Shown: one piece after another, positions 7,397 to 14,068 of the stretch
How the letters are laid out: the number at the start of each line of letters is the position of its first letter
Position numbering within the stretch: position 1 is the first letter of the stretch
From: DASZTV01 sp036268405
Lineage (GTDB): Bacteria > Actinomycetota > Actinomycetes > JAFAQI01
Direction of reading: 5' to 3'
DNA: 16,281 nucleotides
Assembly (NCBI GenBank): GCA_036268405.1
Contig: DATAUF010000090.1
Location: forward strand, 1 to 16,281
Translations under genes and position numbers: made by a program
Notes under the pieces: generated by a model
What the model saw: only the letters and a program-made list of their open reading frames with translations
What the model was told of the DNA's origin: nothing
Databases searched by the model: none

Positions 7397-10300
7397 ATGA
7401 GCAGCAGTTCTCGAGGCTTCCGCCTTGCCGGTACGCGGACCTCAGCGGTCGCGGTTCTCACCACCGTCATCGCCACGACCGCGTCAGTGGTTGCCGCGAC
7501 CCCGGCTTCCGCCCTGACCAGCGCAGCCTCGATCAGGTTCGACACCACCAGCCTGAACACGAACCAGCAGTCAGGCACTCCCGCAACCCTGAACGTCGAC
7601 TACACCGAGGGCACAGCCAACGGCGCGGACCGCCCGATCCGAATGATCATCTTCACGGGTCCCGACTCGGCCTCGGCGCCGAACGCAACGGGCGCGCTGT
7701 GCGACGCGACGCCTACCGGTGGCACCACGACCTGCTCGATCACCAACACAACCCCGGGCACCGACACCGTCGAGGCCTACGCAGACAACAACAGCGACGG
7801 AACCTTCGACGCGGGCGACGTGATCTCGGCACCGACGAACGTGATCTTCTCCGGCAAGCCGTTTGCGGTCTCGATCGCGCCGTCGTCCTCGCGGTCGACC
7901 GCCGGCACCTGCGTGCTCTACACGCTGCACGCCACCGACAGCCTGGGCCAGCCCGTCGACGACCGCACCTTCACGATCACCGTGAGCGAGACCCTCACCG
8001 TGCCGGCGAACCCGGACACGATCAGCTTCTACAACATCCCCCCGAACATGACGATGCCGGACTGCGAAACGCCCCTTCAGACCAGCGTGGCGGCGAGCCC
8101 TGCCACCGGCACCGAGCCGAGCCTTCCGACCGGCCCCGACGGCAACATCGTCTTCGGTGTCTCTGCCCATGCACCGGGCACAGGCACCATCTCGGCGGTG
8201 GCGGACGACGTCGCTCCTGCGCCTGCAGGATCCGTGCACACCAGTGCGAGCACCACCTGGACGGCAGGCGGCGCGGACGGCGTCACGACGCTGACGATCA
8301 CGCCACCATCGAGCGTCACCCAGTACGTCGGCACCACCGCGTCGTATCCGGTGACCGCGACCGACCACGACGGCGACCCGGTCCAGGGCGTGACGGTCTA
8401 CCAGGAAACCGACACCGCCAGCCCGGACTCCATCCCGCTGACGCCCGCACTGACACCGTGCGGCGTGACCGACCATCTCGGCCAGGTCACCTGCACGGTG
8501 ACCAACGGCGGCACCGCCGGCACCGACTCGCTCACCTTCTGGGTCAACTACGACTCCTCGGCCCCCGGCCCGCACACCCCTGGTCCGGACCCCGACGAGG
8601 CGCAGGCGCGCGCGACCGCGATCTTCCGTACTGCGCCAGTGCCTACCAGCGAGTCACTCACCTGCGTGGACCAGTTGGCGACCGACAAGAACGTCGCGAC
8701 GTCGCTTTGCGCCTTGCCCACCACGCAGCACTCGGTGACGTTCACCGAGACGCTCACCGATCTTGGCGCGCCTGTCGTCGGCGCGGTGGTCCAGTTCCAC
8801 GTTCCTTCGGCGACGCTCGGCGGAAGTGCCACCGCCACCGTCCCCGATGCGTTCGTGACCACCGACTCGACCGGGACCGCGGCGTTCACGGTCTCCGACC
8901 CGAATGCCGCCAATGGCGACTTCGTCAACGTCCGCGCCTTCCTCGGCACGCACCAGCTGAACAGCGCTGAGGCCGACTGGCAAACCCCAGTCGCCCACAC
9001 GCTGACGCTCACGCCGCCGCTGCAGTCGGTCACCAAGGGCAGCCAGGTCACCGTCGTCGCACAGGTCTCCGACCAGTTCGGCAACCCGTGGACGGCTGCA
9101 GACACGATCAGCTACAACACCGGGGGGCCGGATTCCGCCGCGATCGGCGCGACGGGTGTCAGCGTCCCGACCAATGGCACGGGCAGCATCACGATCAGCT
9201 ACCCGAGCTCCGCATCGGCAGTCGGCGAGGATGACATCTTCGCCTCCGACGCCAACGGCGCCAACGGCTCGGCGCAGGTCGAGTTCCTGACCGGCCCGGC
9301 AAGCGCAGCGACCGTAACGGTGGACACCACGGGCAACGGCTCGAGCATCACATGCCCGTCCACCGGAACTCCGCAGAACATCAACCTGGCGATCGGCACC
9401 GCGAACACCCCGGTCTGCGTTCTGGTCAAGAATGCGAACGGCGAAGTGCTCGCCGGCAAGACCGTGACCTTCACCGTCGACATCGGCAAGATCGCCGGCA
9501 GCGCCCCGGTCCCGGCGGCAAGCACCGCGACCTACGTCACGACGACGAACATTCACGGCATCGCGACCGCCTTCGTCAACTCGACGAAGAGCGGCACGCA
9601 GACCGTGACGGCAACCGCGGACAGCGCGAGCGGCAGCGGCACGCTGACCTACGCCCTGCCCACGGTCGACAAGGCGCGCAACATCGTCGTCAGCCCGACC
9701 AGCGCAACGATCACCGCGGGCGGCCAGCAGAAGTTCACCTGGACCGTCACCGACCAGTTCACCAACCCGGTCGCCGGCGTGACGATCGACTACACGCAGA
9801 CCGGACCTGGCCTGCCGGGCGGCGCGTCATCGGGCGTTCTCCTCACTGCTCCCGACGGCACGGCCAGCCTGGTTCTGAACACCTCCAGCACCGACAACGG
9901 AGCCGGCTCGGTGGTCGGAACGATCGTGCAACCGTCACCCCCGACGCCGGTGAACCAATGTGGCGACGCCGCGAACGTCCCGACGACAGTGACGACCGCG
10001 GGCAACTGCACCGCCGCGGCGACCTACACCGTCGTCACCGCGTCGGCACCGACCACGCTCACGCTGCACATCGCATCGGGCATCAAGAAGGGCCATCGGG
10101 AGACGGTGACCGCAACCGTGAAGCACAGCGACGGGTCGCCGGCAGCCAACCAGGTCATCCGGTTCCTCGTGACCGGCGCGAACGGCCTGATCGGGTCCTC
10201 AGTGTCCAACGCAGCTGGCGTCGCGACCTTCAGCTATGCCGCCACGCATGCAGGCACCGACGCGATCTCGGCGTACGACGACATCAACGACGACCAGGTG

Positions 10301-10627
10301 CAAGAGAGCAACGAGCCCGGCCACCATTCGAAGGCCGTCATCGTCGGCGTCACCGACCGGCCGACGATCCACCTGACAAGCGCACACGGCACGGTCACGG
10401 TTCACGTCGTGACCCACCCGGCGATGCCCAACGTGCTGGTGACCTATTACGTCAGGCGATACGGCGCATACCACCGGATCGGGACGAGCCGCGCCGGAAC
10501 CCGCGGCCGGGCGCTGAAGGTCTTCTTCTTCCCGAAGGGCGTGGTCCGCCACTTCAAGGCGCGGGTCAACACCAAGCAGGGGATCACCGGCGCGAAGACC
10601 GTCTCGAAGGCGATCACGGTCAAGTAG
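7397..10627 (+). CDS. Large secreted protein of tandem Ig-like domains
   Basis: A 1076-residue exported protein. ATG 7397 has AAGGGG 6 nt upstream and opens a signal peptide ending near ATPASA (residue 39); the longer frame from 7295 adds 34 residues ahead of this and is unlikely. About eight beta-rich Ig-like units follow, many shaped like Big_1/invasin repeats: VTATDHDGDPVQGVTVY, VVAQVSDQFGNPW, CVLVKNANGEVLAGKTVTFT, WTVTDQFTNPVAGVTIDYTQ and VTATVKHSDGSPAANQVIRF. Twelve cysteines fall into six local pairs (102/113, 172/223, 355/366, 423/438, 653/674, 855/871), likely disulfides. Two acidic loops, DNNSDGTFDAGD (130-141) and DDINDDQVQESNE (961-973), resemble calcium-binding loops. The last 90 residues are basic (FFFPKGVVRHFKARV). 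There is no LPXTG, membrane anchor or cell-wall-binding repeat, so it is probably released or held by other contacts. Tandem TAG TGA stops precede a strong hairpin. An adhesin or surface-fibre role is plausible but unproven. Confidence 0.92.
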   Translation: MSSSSRGFRLAGTRTSAVAVLTTVIATTASVVAATPASALTSAASIRFDTTSLNTNQQSGTPATLNVDYTEGTANGADRPIRMIIFTGPDSASAPNATGALCDATPTGGTTTCSITNTTPGTDTVEAYADNNSDGTFDAGDVISAPTNVIFSGKPFAVSIAPSSSRSTAGTCVLYTLHATDSLGQPVDDRTFTITVSETLTVPANPDTISFYNIPPNMTMPDCETPLQTSVAASPATGTEPSLPTGPDGNIVFGVSAHAPGTGTISAVADDVAPAPAGSVHTSASTTWTAGGADGVTTLTITPPSSVTQYVGTTASYPVTATDHDGDPVQGVTVYQETDTASPDSIPLTPALTPCGVTDHLGQVTCTVTNGGTAGTDSLTFWVNYDSSAPGPHTPGPDPDEAQARATAIFRTAPVPTSESLTCVDQLATDKNVATSLCALPTTQHSVTFTETLTDLGAPVVGAVVQFHVPSATLGGSATATVPDAFVTTDSTGTAAFTVSDPNAANGDFVNVRAFLGTHQLNSAEADWQTPVAHTLTLTPPLQSVTKGSQVTVVAQVSDQFGNPWTAADTISYNTGGPDSAAIGATGVSVPTNGTGSITISYPSSASAVGEDDIFASDANGANGSAQVEFLTGPASAATVTVDTTGNGSSITCPSTGTPQNINLAIGTANTPVCVLVKNANGEVLAGKTVTFTVDIGKIAGSAPVPAASTATYVTTTNIHGIATAFVNSTKSGTQTVTATADSASGSGTLTYALPTVDKARNIVVSPTSATITAGGQQKFTWTVTDQFTNPVAGVTIDYTQTGPGLPGGASSGVLLTAPDGTASLVLNTSSTDNGAGSVVGTIVQPSPPTPVNQCGDAANVPTTVTTAGNCTAAATYTVVTASAPTTLTLHIASGIKKGHRETVTATVKHSDGSPAANQVIRFLVTGANGLIGSSVSNAAGVATFSYAATHAGTDAISAYDDINDDQVQESNEPGHHSKAVIVGVTDRPTIHLTSAHGTVTVHVVTHPAMPNVLVTYYVRRYGAYHRIGTSRAGTRGRALKVFFFPKGVVRHFKARVNTKQGITGAKTVSKAITVK

Positions 10628-10634
10628 TGACGGG

Positions 10635-10658
10635 GGACGGCGGAGCTATCCGCCGTCC
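10635..10658. terminator. Bidirectional hairpin terminator
   Basis: GGACGGCGGA and TCCGCCGTCC form a perfect 10-bp stem around the 4-nt loop GCTA. It lies 8 nt past the stop of the large Ig-like gene and can serve the convergent DUF1272 gene as well. There is no long T-tract on either side, as is usual in actinobacteria. The DUF1272 stop codon (TAG on the minus strand) occupies three of the four loop bases. Confidence 0.8.
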
Positions 10659-10879
10659 TTCAGCACCCGCTTCGTCGATACGGGGTAGGCCTCGAGCAGA
10701 CCCTCGGGTCGGGTTGGTCGAAGCACGAAGTCACCGCCGCAGTTCGGGCAGCGATTGTCCAGCCGCTGCTCGACACAGTCCGCGCAGAAGGTGCACTCGA
10801 AGGTGCAGATCCGCGCGGCCGGGTCGCCGTTGGGCAGGTCTCGATCGCAGGACTCGCAGTTTGGTCGCATCTCGAGCAC
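10646..10879 (-). CDS. DUF1272 family small zinc-binding protein
   Basis: A 77-residue cytosolic protein that I recognise as DUF1272 from MRPNCESCDRDLPNGDPAARICTFECTFCADC (residues 4-35). Eight cysteines are arranged CxxC (8, 11), CxxxCxxCxxC (25, 29, 32, 35) and CPNC (44, 47), which should hold two zinc ions. The function of the family is unknown. GTG at 10879 gives the family's usual MLEMRP beginning; ATG 10870 would start at MRP. It begins 8 nt after the stop of a 53-residue membrane-protein gene in the same direction, so the two are probably co-transcribed and perhaps translationally coupled. Its end falls inside the terminator hairpin shared with the convergent gene. Confidence 0.9.
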   Translation of the reverse strand: MLEMRPNCESCDRDLPNGDPAARICTFECTFCADCVEQRLDNRCPNCGGDFVLRPTRPEGLLEAYPVSTKRVLKDGG

Positions 10880-10887
10880 GACGAGCC

Positions 10888-11049
10888 CTACCGACCAGCG
10901 ATCTCGGCGTGACGCGCGTGGAGCCGGTCGCGCACCTGTTCGGGCGTGAACGAACGCCGCTGTCGCTCACGACGGGCGATCACCACCCCGGTCGCGGCCA
11001 CGCCGGCCAGCCCCGCCAGCCCGACAACCTTCCACCACCTCACGTCCAC
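10888..11049 (-). CDS. Small single-pass membrane protein (53 residues)
   Basis: This short frame begins VDVRWWKVVGLAGLAGVAAT, continues GVVIARRERQRRSFTPEQVR and ends at TAG 10888 with a charged tail. It has a Trp-Trp-Lys start, a hydrophobic helix at about 7-24, then the positive RRERQRR and a soluble helix FTPEQVRDRLHARHAEIAGR. This predicts one membrane helix with the basic tail inside the cell. Similar WWK-helix-RR-TPxEVR mini-proteins are, from memory, widespread in actinobacteria and uncharacterised. The start is one of three in-frame GTGs (11052, 11049, 11043); the G-rich run before them makes the ribosome site hard to place. It lies 8 nt upstream of DUF1272. Codon bias and a sensible protein architecture support it as real. 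Confidence 0.72.
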   Translation of the reverse strand: MDVRWWKVVGLAGLAGVAATGVVIARRERQRRSFTPEQVRDRLHARHAEIAGR

Positions 11050-11065
11050 CACCCCACCCCACAAA

Positions 11066-11094
11066 GATCGCCGCGGGCTGCGCCCGCACGGATC
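11066..11094. promoter_or_regulatory. Interrupted palindrome in divergent promoter region
   Basis: The core GCGGGC-TGC-GCCCGC (11073-11087) is a perfect inverted repeat centred at 11080. It is flanked symmetrically by GATC at 11066-11069 and 11091-11094. It lies between the small membrane-protein gene and the NlpC-like gene. A minus-strand TACCGT at 11100-11095 could be a -10 for the former, which would place the palindrome just downstream of its transcription start, as an operator or leader hairpin. Confidence 0.4.
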
Positions 11095-11117
11095 ACGGTA
11101 GTCGGCAAGATGGATGG

Positions 11118-11780
11118 ATGGTCACCGCCGGGTCGCTGTCCCTGGATGCTGCTGTCGACCTGACTCGCACCGGTGACCTCTGGCTGTTCCGCGGCCACAG
11201 CGGCGCCGACCGCGCGATCCGGACGCTGACCAACTCACCCGTCAACCACGTCGGGATGGCGGTCGTCCTCGACGACCTACCGCCGCTGATGTGGCACGCC
11301 GAGCTCGGCCAGTCGCTCCTGGACATGTGGACCGGAAAGCACCAGCGCGGGGTGCAGCTGCACGACCTGCGGGACTCCGCACTTGTATGGGCCAACCGGT
11401 ACGGCCAGCAGGGGTGGCTCCGCCAGCTCGAGGGTGAGGTCTCCCGTGACGCGGAGGATGCCCTGCTGAAGACGGTCGCGCGGCTCGACGGCACTCCCTT
11501 CCCGACGACCCGAGCACTGGCGGCCGGCTGGTTCGGCGGACGGCTCCCCCGCCGCGTCACTCCGGGTGACGACCGACGTGCAACGGCGTACTGCGCGGAG
11601 GTCGTCGCGATCACCTATCAGGAGATGGGACTGCTGCCCCGCGAACGACGGGCGAGCTGGTATGACCCCGGCCGGTTCTGGAGTGGCGACGAGCTGGAGC
11701 TGGCCGGCGGCTTCCGGCTCGCCGACGAGGTGCCGATCGACATCCCGAACGAGGAGCTGAAGACGGCCCGCAAGAGCTGA
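11118..11780 (+). CDS. Permuted papain/NlpC-P60-like (YiiX type) protein
   Basis: A 220-residue protein whose motif order matches the circularly permuted NlpC/P60 (papain-like) fold. TGDLWLFRGHSG is the opening strand, SPVNHVGMAVVL supplies the conserved histidine (H44), WHAELG follows with a possible acidic residue (E62), and the conserved cysteine comes late in TAYCAEVVAITYQEMGLL (C159). Members such as YiiX are thiol hydrolases or acyltransferases acting on amides, esters or lipids; the substrate here is unknown. No signal peptide or membrane helix is visible, so it is probably cytosolic, which argues against peptidoglycan cleavage. ATG 11118 follows overlapping out-of-frame ATGs at 11110 and 11114, with no clear ribosome site. 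It diverges from the small membrane/DUF1272 pair and meets the TetR gene tail to tail with 3 nt between stops. Confident as a gene, moderately confident on fold. Confidence 0.85.
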   Translation: MVTAGSLSLDAAVDLTRTGDLWLFRGHSGADRAIRTLTNSPVNHVGMAVVLDDLPPLMWHAELGQSLLDMWTGKHQRGVQLHDLRDSALVWANRYGQQGWLRQLEGEVSRDAEDALLKTVARLDGTPFPTTRALAAGWFGGRLPRRVTPGDDRRATAYCAEVVAITYQEMGLLPRERRASWYDPGRFWSGDELELAGGFRLADEVPIDIPNEELKTARKS

Positions 11781-11783
11781 GCG

Positions 11784-12509
11784 CTACCGCTTCGAGCGGC
11801 CGACCAGGCCGCGCAGCAGCACGTCGAGCCCGAACTCGAACCGCACGTCGGCGTCGTCGACCGGATCACCCATCAACGCGGGGATGAGGCTGATCAACGT
11901 CGGAAAGCGGTCTGCGGGCAGGCTGGAGAAGTACGTCTCGAGCTCCCTGTGATAGGCCTCGCCCGCTTCCGGCGTCGCAGCCTTCCCCGACATCCAGATG
12001 CTGCCCTCGTATGCCGACCCGGTGACGTACGCCGCGAGAAGGTCGGCGCCATAGCCGATCACGGCATCGTCGAGCTTGCCTGCCCGCATGACCGCGAGCA
12101 TGCACTCCATCCCGACCAGTGAGTTCGGGCCGATCGGCACCCGGCCGAGGCCGATCTTTGCGAGGTCACGGTGGGAGCGCAGGATGGCGTGCCACTGCCG
12201 CAAGTAGTCCTTGAGCTGCTCCTGCCAGCGCCGCGGGTCGGGAGTGATCACGGGGATCTCCCCCGCTACGTGGTCGAAGACCAGCTCCAGCAACTCGTCC
12301 TTGCCGTCGATGTGCGCATACAGCGACGCGCCACCGGTGCCGAGCTCCTGCCCGATGCGTCGCATCGTCACGGCATCGACGCCCTCTTCATCGATCACGC
12401 GCAGCGCGGCGGCGACGATCGCGTCGCGCGACAGGGTGCGCTCGACGCGCGGCCGGCGAGACTTGGCGCCCGGCCTGCGCGGCGGCACGGTGAGCGGCTC
12501 CCCTGCCAT
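11784..12509 (-). CDS. TetR/AcrR family transcriptional repressor
   Basis: A 241-residue TetR-family regulator. The DNA-binding domain is at about 25-72: LSRDAIVAAALRVIDEEGVD, then the helix-turn-helix VTMRRIGQELGTGGASLYAH and the usual KDELLELVFDHV. The C-terminal ligand domain (about 90-240) resembles the TetR_C class linked to drug exporters, and includes WHAILRSHRDLAKIGLGRVP. The longer frame from ATG 12518 adds only three residues. ATG 12509 is preferred because TACAAT (-10) ends 7 nt upstream, giving a leaderless mRNA. It diverges from a DHA2 exporter, with three GAAC-N3-GTTC palindromes between them, so it most likely represses both itself and the exporter until a ligand, probably an exported compound, releases it. 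Ligand unknown. Confidence 0.93.
   Translation of the reverse strand: MAGEPLTVPPRRPGAKSRRPRVERTLSRDAIVAAALRVIDEEGVDAVTMRRIGQELGTGGASLYAHIDGKDELLELVFDHVAGEIPVITPDPRRWQEQLKDYLRQWHAILRSHRDLAKIGLGRVPIGPNSLVGMECMLAVMRAGKLDDAVIGYGADLLAAYVTGSAYEGSIWMSGKAATPEAGEAYHRELETYFSSLPADRFPTLISLIPALMGDPVDDADVRFEFGLDVLLRGLVGRSKR
11796..11812. terminator. Possible hairpin at convergent gene ends
   Basis: GCGGCC-GACCA-GGCCGC is a perfect 6-bp stem inside the last codons of the TetR gene, 16 nt past the NlpC-like stop. A second small stem, CCGCT-TCG-AGCGG, lies at 11787-11799 and overlaps it. Either could end the plus-strand transcript, but there is no T-tract. Confidence 0.25.
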
Positions 12510-12516
12510 AGCGAAC

Positions 12517-12522
12517 ATTGTA
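12517..12522 (-). promoter_or_regulatory. -10 element of the tetR promoter
   Basis: Read on the minus strand this is TACAAT, close to the TATAAT consensus, ending 7 nt before ATG 12509. The spacing suggests a leaderless transcript. The -35 position overlaps the first GAAC-N3-GTTC palindrome, so repressor bound there would block this promoter. Confidence 0.5.
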
Positions 12523-12530
12523 CGTTGACA

Positions 12531-12579
12531 GCGAACGATGTTCGTGGAACGGTGTTCGTCAGTTGCGAACTACGTTCGC
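12531..12579. promoter_or_regulatory. Three tandem TetR-type operators (GAAC-N3-GTTC)
   Basis: Three palindromes of the same design lie in the divergent promoter region: GCGAACGATGTTCGT (12531-12545), GGAACGGTGTTCG (12546-12558) and GCGAACTACGTTCGC (12565-12579). Their centres are 12538, 12552 and 12572, so 14 and 20 bp apart. The third is perfect over all 15 bases (6-3-6). A looser GAAC...GTT pair at 12513-12526 overlaps the tetR -10. Repeated identical half-sites between a TetR gene and an exporter strongly suggest operators for that TetR protein. Confidence 0.75.
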
Positions 12580-12616
12580 CTGGCTCACAGACACTGTGTC
12601 GGAAGGAAAAATCGCT

Positions 12617-14059
12617 GTGAAGACGACGTACGAACGCCGCTGGCTGATCCTCGCGGTCATCCTCGCCGCCGAGTGCATGGACCTGCTCGACTCGACGATC
12701 GTCAACGTCGCCGCTCCGAAGATCCACCACGACCTTCACACCTCGTCGACCGGTCTGCAGTGGATCGTCGGGGGCTACGCCCTCGCGATCTCCGTCGGGC
12801 TGATGACCGGCGGCCGGCTCGGTGACATCTTCGGGCGCCGACAGATGTTCCTCGTCGGCGCGGCCGGCTTCACGATCTCCTCCGTGTTGTGCGGGCTCGC
12901 TCCCAATACCGGTTCACTCATCACGTTCCGGTTGCTGCAGGGCGTGCTCGGCGCGCTCATGCTTCCGCAGGGCTTCGGCGTCCTTCGCGAGGTCTTCCCG
13001 CCCGACGAGGTGACGCAGGCGTTCGCGATCTTCGGCCCGGTGATCGGCTCGGCTGCAGTGTTCGGCCCGGTCATCGGCGGCGGCCTGGTCGACCTCAACC
13101 TCGCCGGCTCCGGATGGCGGCTGGTCTTCTTCGTCAACGCGCCCCTCGGCATCGCGGCGATCATCGGCGCATGGCGGCTGCTCCCCAAGACCAAGCCCGC
13201 CAAGCAGGAACGACTCGATCTGCTCGGCGCCTTCTTGTCCACCGCCGCCTCGCTCTGCCTGGTCTACCCGCTGATCGAGGGCCGCGAGCTCGGCTGGCCG
13301 GCGTGGACCTACTTGATGATGGCGGGCAGTGTCGTGCTCTACGCGGTCTTCGGCCTACAACAGCGGGCCCGCAGCCGTGCCAACGCCGACCCGCTGCTCG
13401 TCCCGTCGATGTTCGGCCACCGCGGCTACACCGCCGGCCTGCTGGTCCTGCTCGTGTTCTTCTCGGGCATGGGCGGATTGCTGCTGACCGCGAGCGTGTT
13501 CTTCCAGCTCGGTGAGGGCTTCTCGCCGGTCCACGCGGGGCTGTGCTTCATGCCGATGTCGGCCGGCATGGCGGTCGGCGCCGGCCTGTCCGGCGCGATC
13601 CTCGGACCGAAGTTCGGCCGGCTGGTGATCCAGGCCGGTGGCGTCGTCACCATCGTGGGCTGGCTCCTCGTGATCGGGCAGGTCCATGGCGGCGGCACGG
13701 TTGGCGGCATCGACCTGATCCCGGGCCTGGCGCTCGCCGGCCTCGGGATGGGGCTCGTCGTCGCGCCGCTGTTCGACGTGGTCCTGGCGTCGGTCACTGA
13801 TGCGGAGACCGGCTCGGCATCGGGACTGCTCAACGCCAGCCAGCAGCTGGCCGGCGCGATCGGCGTCGCGGTCCTCGGCACGATCTTCTTCTCCGCGCTC
13901 GGCCACGTCGACTTCCATGCCGCCTTCGACCGGACGCTTTGGGTCGAGATCGGCTCGCTCGTGGTGATGGTGATGCTCTCGGGACTGCTGCCCCGCTACG
14001 CCCGCGAGCCAGCAGCGGATGTCGCGGCTCCGGCGACCGCAGAGCCGGCCTCGGTCTAG
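12617..14059 (+). CDS. DHA2 family MFS drug-export transporter
   Basis: A 480-residue multi-span membrane protein, of the DHA2 (EmrB/QacA) group of proton-driven exporters, with about 14 hydrophobic segments. Signature motifs are LDSTIVNVAAP in helix 1 (24-34), motif A GGRLGDIFGRRQ (65-76) and a motif-C-like GPVIGGGLV in helix 5. Export of a hydrophobic or cationic toxin is the family role; the substrate cannot be inferred. GTG 12617 is chosen because GGAAGG lies 10 nt upstream and the protein then opens with a short cytosolic VKTTYERRW before helix 1; upstream in-frame codons would code through the operators. It is controlled very probably by the divergent TetR regulator. Its TAG stop forms part of the -10 of the next gene. 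Confidence 0.94.
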   Translation: MKTTYERRWLILAVILAAECMDLLDSTIVNVAAPKIHHDLHTSSTGLQWIVGGYALAISVGLMTGGRLGDIFGRRQMFLVGAAGFTISSVLCGLAPNTGSLITFRLLQGVLGALMLPQGFGVLREVFPPDEVTQAFAIFGPVIGSAAVFGPVIGGGLVDLNLAGSGWRLVFFVNAPLGIAAIIGAWRLLPKTKPAKQERLDLLGAFLSTAASLCLVYPLIEGRELGWPAWTYLMMAGSVVLYAVFGLQQRARSRANADPLLVPSMFGHRGYTAGLLVLLVFFSGMGGLLLTASVFFQLGEGFSPVHAGLCFMPMSAGMAVGAGLSGAILGPKFGRLVIQAGGVVTIVGWLLVIGQVHGGGTVGGIDLIPGLALAGLGMGLVVAPLFDVVLASVTDAETGSASGLLNASQQLAGAIGVAVLGTIFFSALGHVDFHAAFDRTLWVEIGSLVVMVMLSGLLPRYAREPAADVAAPATAEPASV

Positions 14060-14062
14060 GGT
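14057..14062 (+). promoter_or_regulatory. -10 element of a leaderless promoter overlapping a stop codon
   Basis: TAGGGT matches TAnnnT and ends 6 nt before GTG 14069. Its first three bases are the TAG stop of the MFS gene. The -35 region inside the MFS coding end is weak. There is no ribosome site between the genes, supporting leaderless translation. Confidence 0.45.
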
Positions 14063-14068
14063 CGCGGC

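Noticed and set aside
7195..8970. 591-codon plus-strand frame overlapping the GNAT and Ig-like genes
   Set aside because: The product is dominated by Arg, His and Gly with no recognisable fold; it is the out-of-phase reading of the Ig-like gene, which has a signal peptide, RBS and terminator.
7397..10627. DNA-level tandem repeats in the large Ig-like gene
   Set aside because: The units resemble each other only in protein pattern; I saw no long repeated DNA blocks, so recent repeat expansion is not supported.
9352..11163. 603-codon plus-strand frame crossing the end of the Ig-like gene and the DUF1272 unit
   Set aside because: It runs through a strong terminator and across genes on both strands, with Arg/His-rich low-complexity sequence.
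12525..12530. Perfect TTGACA as -35 for the first exporter
   Set aside because: No -10 lies 16-18 bp downstream; the bases there belong to the operator palindromes. I cannot assign the exporter promoter.
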